Notes: a model not told the origin generated them from the letters alone. DNA of 64,000 nt from Caulobacterales bacterium RIFCSPHIGHO2_01_FULL_70_19 (GCA_001794825.1 MGLK01000023.1:24859-88858), one strand, 5' to 3'; shown: positions 55,812 to 64,000, numbered from the stretch's first letter. Numbers and translations: made by a program.

Positions 55812-56732
55812 CTAGGCCGTTTTCGGCCAGCCGCCGGCCCGGCTGAGCGCGCTCGGCGCGGGGCGGCCGATCTTCTCGCCGATCCAGCGGGCGGTCGCGA
55901 TCAGGGCGTCGAGGTCGTAGCCGGTGTCGAACCCGGCCCGCTCCAGCATGTAGACCAGGTCCTCGGTGGCGATGTTGCCGGTCGCGCCGGGCGCGAAGGG
56001 GCAGCCGCCGATGCCGCCGACGGAGGCGTCCAGCACGTCGATTCCCGCCTCCACGCCCGCATGGGCGTTGGCCAGGCCGGTGTTCCGGGTGTCGTGGAAG
56101 TGCAGGCGCAACACAGCGTCGGGCGCGGCGCGCCGCGCCGCCTCCACCTTGCGCGTCACGCTCCACGGGTCCCCCACGCCGATGGTGTCGGCCAGGGCGA
56201 TCTCGCCGACGCCGAGTTCGGCGATACGGCCGACCAGGTCCTCGACCTGCCCGGTCGACACCTCCCCGTCGAAGGGGCAGCCCCAGACGCACGACAGGGT
56301 CGCCGTCAGCGCCGGGGCCGCGCCCGGCTCGCCCTCGGCGTTGCGCCGGCCGGCGACGATGTCGGCGAGCATGCCGACCTGCTGGTTCACGGTGAGGCCC
56401 TGGTTCTTCAGCCCGAAGCCGTCGGTCGCAGACATGGCGACATTGACCTCGTCCACGGCCGTCCCGAGCGCCCGGTCGTAGCCCTTGCCGTTCAGCACGA
56501 GGCCGATCCGGCTGCGACCGGCGGCGTGCGGCAGAAGGGCCATGACCTCCTCCGCGCCCGCCATCTGCGGCACGTATTTCGGATGGACGAAGCTGACCGC
56601 CTCGATGCGCCGCGCCCCCGCGGCCTCCAGCCGCCGCACCAGTTCGGCGCGCACGGCCGGCTCCAGCACGGTGCGCTCGTTCTGAAGTCCGTCGCGGGGA
56701 CCGACCTCGACGATGGTGATCGGCCGGCTCAC
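55812..56732 (-). CDS. mvaB: Hydroxymethylglutaryl-CoA lyase
   Basis: 306 residues. N-terminal IVEVGPRDGLQNE, SFVHPKYVPQMAGAEEVM, LSCVWGCPFDGEVS, VLRLHFHDTRNTGLANA and GGIGGCPFAPGATGNIATED with the catalytic Cys. It splits HMG-CoA to acetyl-CoA and acetoacetate in leucine breakdown. Other leucine-pathway genes are not in the window. The end of the upstream gene overlaps its start (ATGA). Confidence 0.95.
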   Translation of the reverse strand: MSRPITIVEVGPRDGLQNERTVLEPAVRAELVRRLEAAGARRIEAVSFVHPKYVPQMAGAEEVMALLPHAAGRSRIGLVLNGKGYDRALGTAVDEVNVAMSATDGFGLKNQGLTVNQQVGMLADIVAGRRNAEGEPGAAPALTATLSCVWGCPFDGEVSTGQVEDLVGRIAELGVGEIALADTIGVGDPWSVTRKVEAARRAAPDAVLRLHFHDTRNTGLANAHAGVEAGIDVLDASVGGIGGCPFAPGATGNIATEDLVYMLERAGFDTGYDLDALIATARWIGEKIGRPAPSALSRAGGWPKTA

Positions 56733-58411
56733 CGGCGCGGCTCCACCGACAGCGCCGCGTCGGGCGGCGCATAGACGGTCAGGCTGACGTCGTCGCCCTG
56801 GGAGTAGTTGTGGCCGTTGACGACCCCGACCGAGCGACCGGTCACGCCCAGACGGGCCGCCGCCTCGCGGAAGCCCTGGGCCTGCCGTTCCTCGACGATC
56901 GCCGGCCGCCCCTGGGCGAGCGCCCGTGCGGCGCCCTCCGCGTCCGTCAGTTCCGTGTCGCGGCCGGTCAGGAAGACGAAGCTGGGCTCATGGAACCCGG
57001 CGATGGCCACCGGACCGGGACGCCCCTGACGCGGGTGCAGGTCAGCCCGCTCCAGCACCTGCTGCAGGCGCGGCGACACCGAGAGCGGCTTCAGCTGTCG
57101 CAGGGTGCCCGCCAGCGCGCCGTGCGCCACCACGCCCAGGACCAGGGAGGCGATCAGCGCCGGCGCCGGGGCGCGGTGAAGCAGCAGGAAGGCTCCGATC
57201 AGTCCCGCCAGCACCGAGAAGACGATGGTGATCGTCGCCCATGTCTGGGCCGTCGACCGGCCGAACTCTGTCAGCCCGGCGACGACGGCGGCGGCCAGAA
57301 GCACGCCCACGACGACCGTCAGCGCCGCTCCGATGTAGCGCGACCAGCGGCCGACCGGGCGGGTCAGCGCCGCCGCCGCCAGAAGCGCCAGCGCTCCGAA
57401 GACCGGCAGGTTGTAGTGGACCAGCTTGGTCGGGGTCAGTTCGAAAATCAGCCAGGCCGGAACCAGCCAGCACACGAGGAAGCGGATCGCCGGTTCCGCC
57501 CGCCGGGTCCAGGCGGTGGCGACCGCCGCCGGCAGCAGCAGGGCGGCGGGGAAGAAGGTCAGGGCGATGAGTCCCAGATAGGTTCCGGGCGGCGCCCCGT
57601 GGCTCTCGTGACCGCCGGCGAGCTTCGGCGCCAGGTCGCCGCCGATCGCCTCGCGCCAGAACCCGCCATCGGTCGCGATGGTGATGGCGAGGGCCCACGG
57701 GCCGACGATGAGGGCGACCAGCGGCAGGCCCCAGCCCCAGCCCAGCCGCCGCAGCCAGGCGATGTTCCGGTCCCACAGCGAGAGCAGCAGCATGGCCGGG
57801 ACGATGACCACCAGTCCGATCGGGCCCTTGACCAGGATGGACAGGCCCAGGGCCGACCAGAACAGCAGCTTGTGGGGCCGCTTCGGCGGCTCTCCGGCCC
57901 GGGTGGCCAGGTAGATGCGGGCCAGGGCCGCCATGGCCAGGGTGACCGCCCCGCACAGCATGGCGTCGGTCTTGGCGATCCCCGCCTCGGTGGACAGCAG
58001 GAAGCTCGCGCCAAGCATGGCGCCCGCGAGGAAGCCGGCGCGCGCGCCGAACATGGCCGCCCCGACCCAGGCGCAGGCCGCAGCCGCCAGCATGGCGCCG
58101 AGGATGGACGGGATGCGGTAGGGCTGGATCGCCCGGCTCTCCACGCCGGAGGTCGCGGCCACGGCCGCCGCCTGCATCCAGTAGATGCCCACCGGCTTCT
58201 TCCAGCGCGGCTCGTCCTGGAAGCGGATGTCGACGTAGTCGCCCGTCTCGAGCATCTGTGAGGTGGCCTGGGCGTAGCGGCTTTCGTCGCGGTCGAGCGG
58301 CGGCAGCAGCGCCAGAACCGGCAACCCGGCGAGAAGGGCGACGAGGGCCGCCAGGAGCGGGCCCCGCCAGCCGGCGATGTAGCGGTCGAGATCGGGGCGC
58401 GTCATGTTCAT
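56729..58411 (-). CDS. ArnT-like membrane glycosyltransferase
   Basis: 560 residues, about 11-13 membrane helices. The N-terminal loop LPPLDRDESRYAQATSQM, GDYVDIRFQDEPRWKKPVGI is the GT39/GT83 signature for transfer from a polyprenyl-phosphate sugar, with the first Asp-Glu essential in relatives. Later helices contain LIFELTPTKLVHYNLPVFGA. The acceptor (lipid A or protein) is unknown. The divergent GT2 enzyme at 58485 could make its donor. Confidence 0.9.
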   Translation of the reverse strand: MNMTRPDLDRYIAGWRGPLLAALVALLAGLPVLALLPPLDRDESRYAQATSQMLETGDYVDIRFQDEPRWKKPVGIYWMQAAAVAATSGVESRAIQPYRIPSILGAMLAAAACAWVGAAMFGARAGFLAGAMLGASFLLSTEAGIAKTDAMLCGAVTLAMAALARIYLATRAGEPPKRPHKLLFWSALGLSILVKGPIGLVVIVPAMLLLSLWDRNIAWLRRLGWGWGLPLVALIVGPWALAITIATDGGFWREAIGGDLAPKLAGGHESHGAPPGTYLGLIALTFFPAALLLPAAVATAWTRRAEPAIRFLVCWLVPAWLIFELTPTKLVHYNLPVFGALALLAAAALTRPVGRWSRYIGAALTVVVGVLLAAAVVAGLTEFGRSTAQTWATITIVFSVLAGLIGAFLLLHRAPAPALIASLVLGVVAHGALAGTLRQLKPLSVSPRLQQVLERADLHPRQGRPGPVAIAGFHEPSFVFLTGRDTELTDAEGAARALAQGRPAIVEERQAQGFREAAARLGVTGRSVGVVNGHNYSQGDDVSLTVYAPPDAALSVEPRR

Positions 58412-58484
58412 CTTCCTAACACGGCCGTTCCGGAGACGTCAGCCATCCCTCCCGCGCCGCCGCGAAACCCGCTAGACAGCCGCC

Positions 58485-59213
58485 ATGACCGAAACCGTTC
58501 CCGACATCTCCGTCGTCGTTCCCGTTCATGACGAGGAGGGAGCGGCCGGCCCCCTGGCGCGCGAGATCGCAACGGCGTTCACGGGACGTTCGTTCGAAAT
58601 GCTCTTCGTGGACGACGCCTCGCGCGACGGCACGCTCGCCGAACTCCGGGCGCTGATGCCCGAACTGCCGATGCTCCGCGTCCTCAGTCACGCCTCCAAC
58701 GCCGGCCAGAGCCGGGCGGTGCGCACGGGCGTGCTGGCGGCGCGGGCGCCGATCGTGGTGACCCTGGACGGCGATGGCCAGAATCCCCCGGCCGATGCGC
58801 CGAAGCTGGTCGACCTGCTCGCCGCCTCGCCCCCGAACGTGGCGCTGGTCGGCGGGGTCCGGGCGCAGCGCCAGGATACGGAAGCCAAGCGTTGGGCGTC
58901 CCGCTGGGCGAACCGGATTCGCAAGCGGCTGCTGTCCGACGACGCCGACGACACCGGCTGCGGACTGAAGGCGTTCCGCCGCGACGTGTTCCTGCGCCTG
59001 CCGTACTTCGACCACGTCCACCGCTACCTGCCGGCGCTGGTGATCCGCGAAGGGTTCGAGAACCGCTACCTGGATGTCGGGCACCGGCATCGGGAGACGG
59101 GGCGGTCCAAGTACACGAACTGGGGCCGGCTCGTGGCCTCGCTTTCGGACCTGCTGGGCGTGATGTGGCTGAAGCGGCGGTCGCGGAGGCCGGGCGCGGT
59201 CAGCGAGTTCTGA
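58485..59213 (+). CDS. Glycosyltransferase family 2 (polyprenyl-phosphate sugar synthase-like)
   Basis: 242 residues. SVVVPVHDEEGAAGPLAREI, FEMLFVDDASRDGTLAEL, VVTLDGDGQNPPADAPKL and CGLKAFRRDVFLRLPYFDH are typical of dolichyl-phosphate mannose synthase-like enzymes. No membrane helices follow, so it is a soluble or peripheral version. It likely charges undecaprenyl phosphate for the divergent ArnT-like enzyme. Confidence 0.9.
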   Translation: MTETVPDISVVVPVHDEEGAAGPLAREIATAFTGRSFEMLFVDDASRDGTLAELRALMPELPMLRVLSHASNAGQSRAVRTGVLAARAPIVVTLDGDGQNPPADAPKLVDLLAASPPNVALVGGVRAQRQDTEAKRWASRWANRIRKRLLSDDADDTGCGLKAFRRDVFLRLPYFDHVHRYLPALVIREGFENRYLDVGHRHRETGRSKYTNWGRLVASLSDLLGVMWLKRRSRRPGAVSEF

Positions 59214-59316
59214 GGTTCGCCTCTGCGGCGAGCAGGCGTAGCCGTCCGGAGCGAACCGGGGTATGCATCGTTAACAAGCGCGGCTGTTGGGGGCCGTCCG
59301 TTGCCGGAGCCTGGTC

Positions 59317-59760
59317 ATGCTGATCGCCCTGCCGCTGCTGTTGATCCCGGTGGTGCTGTACAACATCGTGGTGCTGTCGAGCCTGATCGGCGGCGGAAGC
59401 GAAGCGGCGATGGCCGCGGGCGGGGCGGACGCCATCCTGCGCGATCCGATGTTCTCCATCCCGATGGCGTCGGGGACCAGCTGGAACGTCGGGCCGGGGG
59501 ACCTGATCCTGCTGCTGAGCCTGATCCTGCTGTTCTTCGAGCTGCTCAAGTCGACGTCGAGCCAGAAGGTGGCGATCGTCAATCACGCCCTGTCGATGAT
59601 CCTGTTCGTGGCGGTGCTCGTCGAGTTCCTGCTGATCAAGGGCTTCGCCACCTCGACCTTCTTCCTGATCGTGGTGATGGTCATGCTCGACGTGCTGGCC
59701 GGGTTCATCGTCACCATCATCTCGGCCCGCAAGGACCTCGACTTCGGCGGCGTGGCCTAG
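59317..59760 (+). CDS. Hypothetical membrane protein
   Basis: 147 residues with four membrane helices (LIALPLLLIPVVLYNIVVLS, LILLLSLILLFFELLKST, ALSMILFVAVLVEFLLIKGF, FFLIVVMVMLDVLAGFIVTI). CCGGAG precedes the ATG. Common in Caulobacterales by recollection; function unknown. Confidence 0.75.
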   Translation: MLIALPLLLIPVVLYNIVVLSSLIGGGSEAAMAAGGADAILRDPMFSIPMASGTSWNVGPGDLILLLSLILLFFELLKSTSSQKVAIVNHALSMILFVAVLVEFLLIKGFATSTFFLIVVMVMLDVLAGFIVTIISARKDLDFGGVA

Positions 59761-59761
59761 G

Positions 59762-59830
59762 TCAGCTGAACGCGACGAAGATCAGGGCCACGACGGTGAC
59801 GTCGATGGCGCGGGTCAGGAAGCTGAGCAT
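59762..59830 (-). CDS. Possible 22-residue membrane microprotein
   Basis: MLSFLTRAIDVTVVALIFVA plus two residues: a single helix of hydrophobic residues after a basic N-terminus, preceded by an unremarkable ribosome site. It resembles tiny membrane subunits in size only. Very uncertain. Confidence 0.25.
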   Translation of the reverse strand: MLSFLTRAIDVTVVALIFVAFS

Positions 59831-59889
59831 GGCGGCGGTCCGGAAACGGGCGTGAACCCGTCGGGTTCAGCAAGGACCGTGCCGCGGCT

Positions 59890-60240
59890 TCAGATGTCGG
59901 TGTCCTCGGTACGGCCGGGCTTGGGCCGTCGGTCGGCCGGGCCGGAGTACCGCGTTTCGAGATAGGCGGCGCGGGCCGCGTCGAGCACCGGGGGACCGCC
60001 CTTGAGGCCGCGGCGCTGGCCCGACTGGCCCATCAGCTGGGCCGCGAAGACGGCCGCGCCCGGATCGGCCGGAGGGGGCGGGGCAGCTCTTGCCGGGGAG
60101 CCGGCAGCTTCGTCCGGCGGAGGCGTCGCAGGGACCAGGGCGCGAGAGGCGGATCCGGCCCGGCGCTCGGCCGCCCGGCGCTCCGCGGCGCGGCGTTCGC
60201 GGCGACCGACCGCGGCGACGGGGGCGACCTCGTCGGTCAT
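59890..60240 (-). CDS. Hypothetical protein downstream of phaR
   Basis: 116 residues, start overlapping the phaR stop (ATGA). It has an Arg/Ala/Glu-rich region (RRERRAAERRAAERRAG), a Pro-rich linker and a C-terminal GGPPVLDAARAAYLETRYSG. Probably largely helical and disordered. Co-translated with phaR, so a role in polyhydroxyalkanoate granules is inferred. Confidence 0.65.
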   Translation of the reverse strand: MTDEVAPVAAVGRRERRAAERRAAERRAGSASRALVPATPPPDEAAGSPARAAPPPPADPGAAVFAAQLMGQSGQRRGLKGGPPVLDAARAAYLETRYSGPADRRPKPGRTEDTDI

Positions 60241-60824
60241 GGCTTCGAGAGCTTGTCGAGCCGGGCGCGCATCTCGTCCATCTCGCGACGCATCTCGTCG
60301 AGGGGGTCGCCGGCGGTCGTGCTGGCGGGCTTCGGCGGCTCCGAGGGGCGGCCGGCGGTCCCGGCGAAGCCCGGCCACATCTTCATGGCCTCGGTGAACA
60401 GGGCCATGTTGCGACGCGCCATCTCGTCGAGGAGGCCGGCGCCGGGCGTGGCGCCGAAGGCCTTGGTGAACTGGCTGCGGATCTGTTCCTGTTGCCGCGA
60501 GAAGTTGTCGAGCGACATCTCGAGGTAGCCCGGCAGGACGCCCTGCATCTGGCCGCCGTAGAAACCGATCAGCTGGCGGAGGAACTGGACCGGCAGCAGG
60601 GCCTCGCCGCGGCTCTCCTCCTCGAAGATGATCTGGGTGAGGATCTGGCGGGTCAGGTCCTCGTTGGTGCGGGCGTCGTAGACCACGAAGTCGACGCCCT
60701 CGCGGACCATGCGGGCGAGGTCGTCGAGGGTGACGTAGGCGCTGCTCGCGGTGTTGTAGAGGCGACGGTTGGCGTACTTCTTGATGACGACCGTCTCGTC
60801 GCCCGCGGACTTCCTGTCAGCCAC
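60237..60824 (-). CDS. phaR: Polyhydroxyalkanoate synthesis repressor PhaR
   Basis: 195 residues. The N-terminal PHB-acc DNA/PHA-binding domain has VVIKKYANRRLYNTASSAYV, LDDLARMVREGVDFVVYDA and ILTQIIFEEES, then QFLRQLIGFYGGQMQGVLPG and a charged C-terminal helix. PhaR binds PHA and represses phasin genes. No pha synthase gene is in the window. Confidence 0.95.
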   Translation of the reverse strand: MADRKSAGDETVVIKKYANRRLYNTASSAYVTLDDLARMVREGVDFVVYDARTNEDLTRQILTQIIFEEESRGEALLPVQFLRQLIGFYGGQMQGVLPGYLEMSLDNFSRQQEQIRSQFTKAFGATPGAGLLDEMARRNMALFTEAMKMWPGFAGTAGRPSEPPKPASTTAGDPLDEMRREMDEMRARLDKLSKP

Positions 60825-60879
60825 CGTCGTCCCCCAAGCTGTTGCGCCGCGTCAGTTTCCGCGCTGCGGCTGCGAAAGT

Positions 60880-61593
60880 CTAGCCGACGCCGCCGGGCGC
60901 GAGGACGACGCCGACCAGCACGGCCGCCCAGTGGACGCTGGCGCCGGTGACCACGAAGCCATGCCAGATGGCGCGGCGGAACTTCACCTGGGGGCTGATG
61001 AAGACGAAGACCCCGGCGGTGTAGATCAGGCCGCCGGCGACGAGCAGGGCGAGGGCGAGCGGATGGACGGTGTCCATCATCGGCCTGAGCGCGATCACCG
61101 CCAGCCAGCCGAAGGCCACGTAAACGGCGCTCCAGATGGCGTCGGACAGGCGCGGCAGGACCACCTTGGCGAAGGCGCCGCCGAGACCGACGGCCCAGAC
61201 CAGAAGGGTGAAGCCGATCGCCCAGGCGCCCTCGAAGCGCTGGGTGGTGAAGGGGGTGTAGCTGCCGGCGATCATCAGGAAGATCGCGGCCTCGTCGAGG
61301 CGGCGCAGCACCGGACGGGCGGGGCACGGCCGGGTGAGGTTGTAGACCGTCGACGCGGTCAGCATGCCGATCAGGCACAGGGCGTAGACGGCGGTGGCGG
61401 CCACCGCGCCGACGCCGGAATACAGCGCCGCCAGCACGGCCAGCACCACGCCGCCGACGGCGGCGAGGGTGAGGCCGACGACATGCACGACCAGGTCGGC
61501 CGTCTTCTCGGCCTCCGTCCGATAGTGCTCGACCATGTCGAGCTCGTCGGGCGTGCAGACGTGCTTCGCGAGCCTTTTCAGTTGCATGAACAT
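60880..61593 (-). CDS. Hemolysin III (PAQR/YqfA) family membrane protein
   Basis: About 237 residues from ATG 61593; an in-frame GTG at 61653 would add 20 residues. Seven membrane helices, with YNLTRPCPARPVLRRLDEAA, FLMIAGSYTPFTTQRF and RAIWHGFVVTGASVHW carrying the family's conserved His/Asp pattern. Despite the name it is unlikely to be a toxin; relatives affect membrane lipid homeostasis. Confidence 0.88.
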   Translation of the reverse strand: MFMQLKRLAKHVCTPDELDMVEHYRTEAEKTADLVVHVVGLTLAAVGGVVLAVLAALYSGVGAVAATAVYALCLIGMLTASTVYNLTRPCPARPVLRRLDEAAIFLMIAGSYTPFTTQRFEGAWAIGFTLLVWAVGLGGAFAKVVLPRLSDAIWSAVYVAFGWLAVIALRPMMDTVHPLALALLVAGGLIYTAGVFVFISPQVKFRRAIWHGFVVTGASVHWAAVLVGVVLAPGGVG

Positions 61594-61653
61594 GGCCTGT
61601 TCAAAGCCGAACCTCGTCGCTTCGTTCCGAACCTGTATCGCGAAGGTGGTCAC

Positions 61654-62020
61654 AGGCCGGTGAATCGGGAGCCGTGAAACGCATGTTGGCGAGGGAATGC
61701 GGCAAAAGCGTCACGACTCCTTGCCGGGAGGTTTCCGTCGAGCGGCCATCCTCCCCTGGATCGGAGGGAGGTTGCGGGGCTTGAAGGCTCGCCGGTCCCG
61801 CCTTGCGGCGTCGCCGGGCGGCGGGGCTTGCCGGATCATGTCCGCATCGGCCCCGCCAGCTCGGGCGCGCGGCGAGCAAGCGGCAGGATCCAGTCCCTGC
61901 CGACGAGGACCCCGGGACTCTCCTCCGCCCCGGCGTCATTGCTCAGCCAGAGCCCGCCGTCGTCGAGGTCGTGGATCCGACGCCCTCCCCGTCGACGGGC
62001 CGGGTGTCCTGCTCCGGTCG
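61654..62020. other. Intergenic region, nothing identified
   Basis: 367 bases upstream of the hemolysin III gene. No convincing gene, repeat or RNA is seen; short frames here lack ribosome sites and family likeness. Confidence 0.5.
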
Positions 62021-62320
62021 TCAGCGCTGGACCGGCTGACCGCCGGGGGCCGGGTCGAGGCCGCGTTCATCCTCGGGAGCGACGGCGTTTCCGACCCCGG
62101 TGGATCCAGGCTCGGCAGGAACGGCGCCAGCGTCGGGGGGCGGCAGTTCGGCCGGCTGGACCATGGCGGCGCCGGCGTCGTCGGCGGCGGTGACCTCGTC
62201 GGCGCTCCAGCGCATCCAGACGAAGGCGCCGACGGCGACGAACAGCAGCACCAGGCCGAGCACGACCAGGCCGTTGAGACGGGGCGAGCGGCGCGGGCCG
62301 CCGGGGGGTGTCTGGGTCAC
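62021..62320 (-). CDS. Small single-pass membrane protein
   Basis: 99 residues from a GTG with GGAGAGG upstream. One membrane helix (LNGLVVLGLVLLFVAVGAFV) and an acidic, Ala/Pro-rich C-terminal tail likely in the periplasm. No family recognised. The pstS terminator lies between it and pstS. Confidence 0.65.
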   Translation of the reverse strand: MTQTPPGGPRRSPRLNGLVVLGLVLLFVAVGAFVWMRWSADEVTAADDAGAAMVQPAELPPPDAGAVPAEPGSTGVGNAVAPEDERGLDPAPGGQPVQR

Positions 62321-62386
62321 GGGCCTCTCCTCGAAGGACACGTGCCTGACAACCGGCCGGAGGCGCGGGCGTTCCCCCGAACGACA

Positions 62387-62412
62387 AAGGCCCCGGCCGG
62401 AGCCGGGGCCTT
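62387..62412 (-). terminator. Terminator after pstS
   Basis: AAGGCCCCGGC and GCCGGGGCCTT form a perfect 11-bp stem with a four-base loop, 20 bases after the pstS stop. Confidence 0.75.
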
Positions 62413-62432
62413 CATCATGCAGTGGCCGGGCG

Positions 62433-63494
62433 TCAGTTGGCCGGGGCCTGCATCGGCGTCAGCGCGTTGGCGATGGCGCGCTGGGCGGCCAGTTCCTCGG
62501 CGGGGAGCGGCACCAGGCCGCGGTCCTGCAGGTAGCCGCCGCGGCCGGCCGAGGCCTCGGACATGAACTCCATCACGAACTGCTCGAGGCCCGGGGTCAC
62601 GCCCACGTGCTGCTTCTTGACGTAGATGTAGAGGCTGCGGGCCAGCGGGTAGGAGCCGTCGGCGATGGTTTCCATCGAGGGCGCCACGCCGTCGATGGTC
62701 TCGGCCTTCACCGTGTCCATGTTCTGCTCGAGGAAGGAGAAGCCGAACACGCCCAGCGAGCCCGGGGTGCGGGTCAGGGTCTGGACGATGGCGTTGTCGT
62801 TCTCGCCGGAGTCGATCCAGGCGTTGTCCTCACGCAGGGTGTGGGCCAGCGTCTCGAAGCGGTCCTCGTCCGACTCCTTCAGCGCGGCCATGGCGGCGAC
62901 GCGCTCGGCGCCCGGAGCCATGCCCAGCTCGAGGAAGGCGTCGCGGGTGCCGGAGGTCGGCGGCGGGCCGTACACCTGGATGCGCTGAGCCGGCAGGGCC
63001 GGATTGACCTGGTTCCAGGTGGTGGCCGGGTTGGCGACGAAGGCGCCGCCCTCGCCGGGGACTTCCTTGGCCAGACCGAGGTAGAGGTCCTGGAGGCGCA
63101 GGTTGAAGCCGCCGCCGTCGCGGGCCGTGGCTACGACGATGCCGTCGTAGCCGATCTTGATCTCGACGATGTCGGTGACGCCGTTCTTCTGGCACTCGGC
63201 GAACTCCGAGGCCTTCATCGGGCGCGAGGCGTTGGCGATGTCCGGCGTGGTCGGACCGACGCCCTGGCAGAAGGCCTTGATGCCGCCGCCCGTGCCGAGC
63301 GATTCGACCCGCGGCGCGGCGCCGCCGGCGGTGCGCGAGAAGTTTTCGGCCACGCGGGTGGCGAAGGGGAAGACGGTGGACGAGCCGGCGGCCCAGATGC
63401 CGTCGCGGGTCTGGGTTCCGCCGCCGCCCTGGCCGCAGGCGCCGAGGGCGAGGAGGGCGACCGCCGAGGCGGCGGCGAGGAGGGTGCGGGTCAT
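62433..63494 (-). CDS. pstS: Phosphate ABC transporter substrate-binding protein
   Basis: 353 residues. Signal sequence ending LGAC (Cys20) suggests a lipoprotein. Motifs are WAAGSSTVFPFATRVAENF at the start of the mature binding domain, IANASRPMKASEFAEC, GPPPTSGTRDAFLELGM and YIYVKKQHVGVTPGL. It captures phosphate outside the inner membrane for PstCAB, whose genes are not in the window. A direct repeat upstream may be a PhoB site. Confidence 0.92.
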   Translation of the reverse strand: MTRTLLAAASAVALLALGACGQGGGGTQTRDGIWAAGSSTVFPFATRVAENFSRTAGGAAPRVESLGTGGGIKAFCQGVGPTTPDIANASRPMKASEFAECQKNGVTDIVEIKIGYDGIVVATARDGGGFNLRLQDLYLGLAKEVPGEGGAFVANPATTWNQVNPALPAQRIQVYGPPPTSGTRDAFLELGMAPGAERVAAMAALKESDEDRFETLAHTLREDNAWIDSGENDNAIVQTLTRTPGSLGVFGFSFLEQNMDTVKAETIDGVAPSMETIADGSYPLARSLYIYVKKQHVGVTPGLEQFVMEFMSEASAGRGGYLQDRGLVPLPAEELAAQRAIANALTPMQAPAN

Positions 63495-63542
63495 GTCGGT
63501 CTCCGGACAGGCCTTGTTCGCGGCCGCTTAGACCAGAGGACT

Positions 63543-63575
63543 GTGACGGTTCGCCCGGCGGACGTGTGACGGTTC
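63543..63575 (-). promoter_or_regulatory. Direct repeat upstream of pstS (possible Pho-regulated site)
   Basis: GTGACGGTTC occurs twice with 23-base spacing (63543-63552 and 63566-63575); on the pstS strand it reads GAACCGTCAC. The CCGTCAC core resembles the PhoB half-site CTGTCAT. It lies 49-81 bases upstream of the pstS start. Confidence 0.4.
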
Positions 63576-63588
63576 AGCGACGGACAGA

Positions 63589-63999
63589 TCAGGCCGCAGC
63601 AGCCTCGGCGGCGGCGCGCTCGTAGTCCTCCAGCGGGAACCAGGCGCGGCTGCACTGGCCGGTCCACAGGCGACCATCGGACCGGTGGGCGATGACCACG
63701 TACTCGCGCCCGGGTCGGAACTCTGCGCCGCAAAGGCTCGTATCCCGGCCGTGCCGTATCCACCAGTTGCGGCGGGTCTCCCCCTTGATCGTGCGCGACA
63801 CGGTGAACCGCGTCTCGGCCATCGGATAGCCGTCCTGCGGCGGCAGGCGGCGGGCTTCGGCGACGCGGGCCACGATCATGAGCTCGGCGTCCTCCAGTTG
63901 AGCCGCGGCGCTGACCGGCGGCAGACAGCTGCAAGCCAGCGCCGCGCCGGCCGCGGCCGCAAGGGCAAGCGCGGCCGGAAAGGCCAGCAGGCGGAAAGG
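63589..63999 (-). CDS. Secreted Cys-rich protein, N-terminus truncated by window
   Basis: The frame runs to the window end with no start codon, beginning in a signal peptide (FRLLAFPAALALAAAAGAAL) that ends ACSCLPP. This CxC at the mature N-terminus resembles TIMP/NTR-like bacterial exported proteins. Later parts include MIVARVAEARRLPP, ETRFTVSRTIKGETRRNWW, SLCGAEFRPGREYVVIAHR and GQCSRAWFPL. Function unknown. The in-frame ATG at 63879 is internal. Confidence 0.75.
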   Translation of the reverse strand, partial: PFRLLAFPAALALAAAAGAALACSCLPPVSAAAQLEDAELMIVARVAEARRLPPQDGYPMAETRFTVSRTIKGETRRNWWIRHGRDTSLCGAEFRPGREYVVIAHRSDGRLWTGQCSRAWFPLEDYERAAAEAAAA

Positions 64000-64000
64000 A

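Noticed and set aside
61803..62039. 78-codon plus-strand frame in the gap before 62021
   Set aside because: No start with a ribosome site and no family likeness; third-base pattern is mixed.

Overview
The window is very GC-rich alphaproteobacterial chromosome. Its closest resemblance is to Caulobacterales such as Brevundimonas or Caulobacter. This is an inference from four things: the Entner-Doudoroff operon zwf-pgl-edd-glk with eda elsewhere, the abundance of TonB-dependent receptors, PhaR, and many exported Ala/Pro-rich proteins. Genes are dense, and 4-8 base stop/start overlaps are common. No rRNA, tRNA, CRISPR array or intact insertion sequence was seen.

Left part (1-11 kb) is iron-related. 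The 3' end of a TonB receptor is followed by a PepSY membrane protein, DUF2271 and DUF4198 exported proteins, an ApbE flavin transferase and a membrane-anchored flavodoxin reductase. A second receptor with a PiuC/YbiX dioxygenase lies at 6.6-9.5 kb. Both loci carry a similar Fur-box-like palindrome. A FAD-dependent ferredoxin-reductase-like enzyme and a secreted two-repeat protein follow.

12-17 kb is the glucose operon zwf-pgl-edd-glk; the pathway's aldolase gene eda is at 25.9 kb. 17.5-23 kb carries homogentisate dioxygenase, two acyl-CoA dehydrogenases, a stand-alone AsnC-type domain and a kynurenine-formamidase-like hydrolase. 23-25.7 kb is a minus-strand cluster of a CPBP protease, a TetR regulator, two exported proteins and a lipoprotein. 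26.6-36.6 kb holds an M16 peptidase, ribokinase, a PPOX-fold protein, OmpW, nucleoside hydrolase, an Asp/Glu racemase homologue, a DUF819 membrane protein and a D-cysteine-desulfhydrase-type PLP enzyme. 36.7-41.3 kb has an erythromycin-esterase-like protein, a BLUF photoreceptor, TetR with the TIGR02587/TIGR02588 membrane pair, and a PH-like membrane protein.

41.4-43.6 kb is a TPP riboswitch and thiC. Directly downstream is an AT-richer gene (43.6-45.1 kb) for a P-loop ATPase with a nuclease-like C-terminus and an apparent 3' frameshift. It looks horizontally acquired and is the best candidate here for an undescribed (possibly defensive) system. 45.1-48.1 kb is full of palindromic and MITE-like repeats, including a duplicated gene 3' end around a FrnE/DsbA gene.

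48.5-64 kb holds two tandem paralogous small proteins, a glycosyltransferase, putA, a sterol-desaturase-family enzyme, a DUF2236 protein, HMG-CoA lyase, an ArnT-like transferase divergent from a GT2 enzyme, phaR, a hemolysin III homologue, pstS with an upstream direct repeat, and a truncated secreted Cys-rich protein at the right edge.
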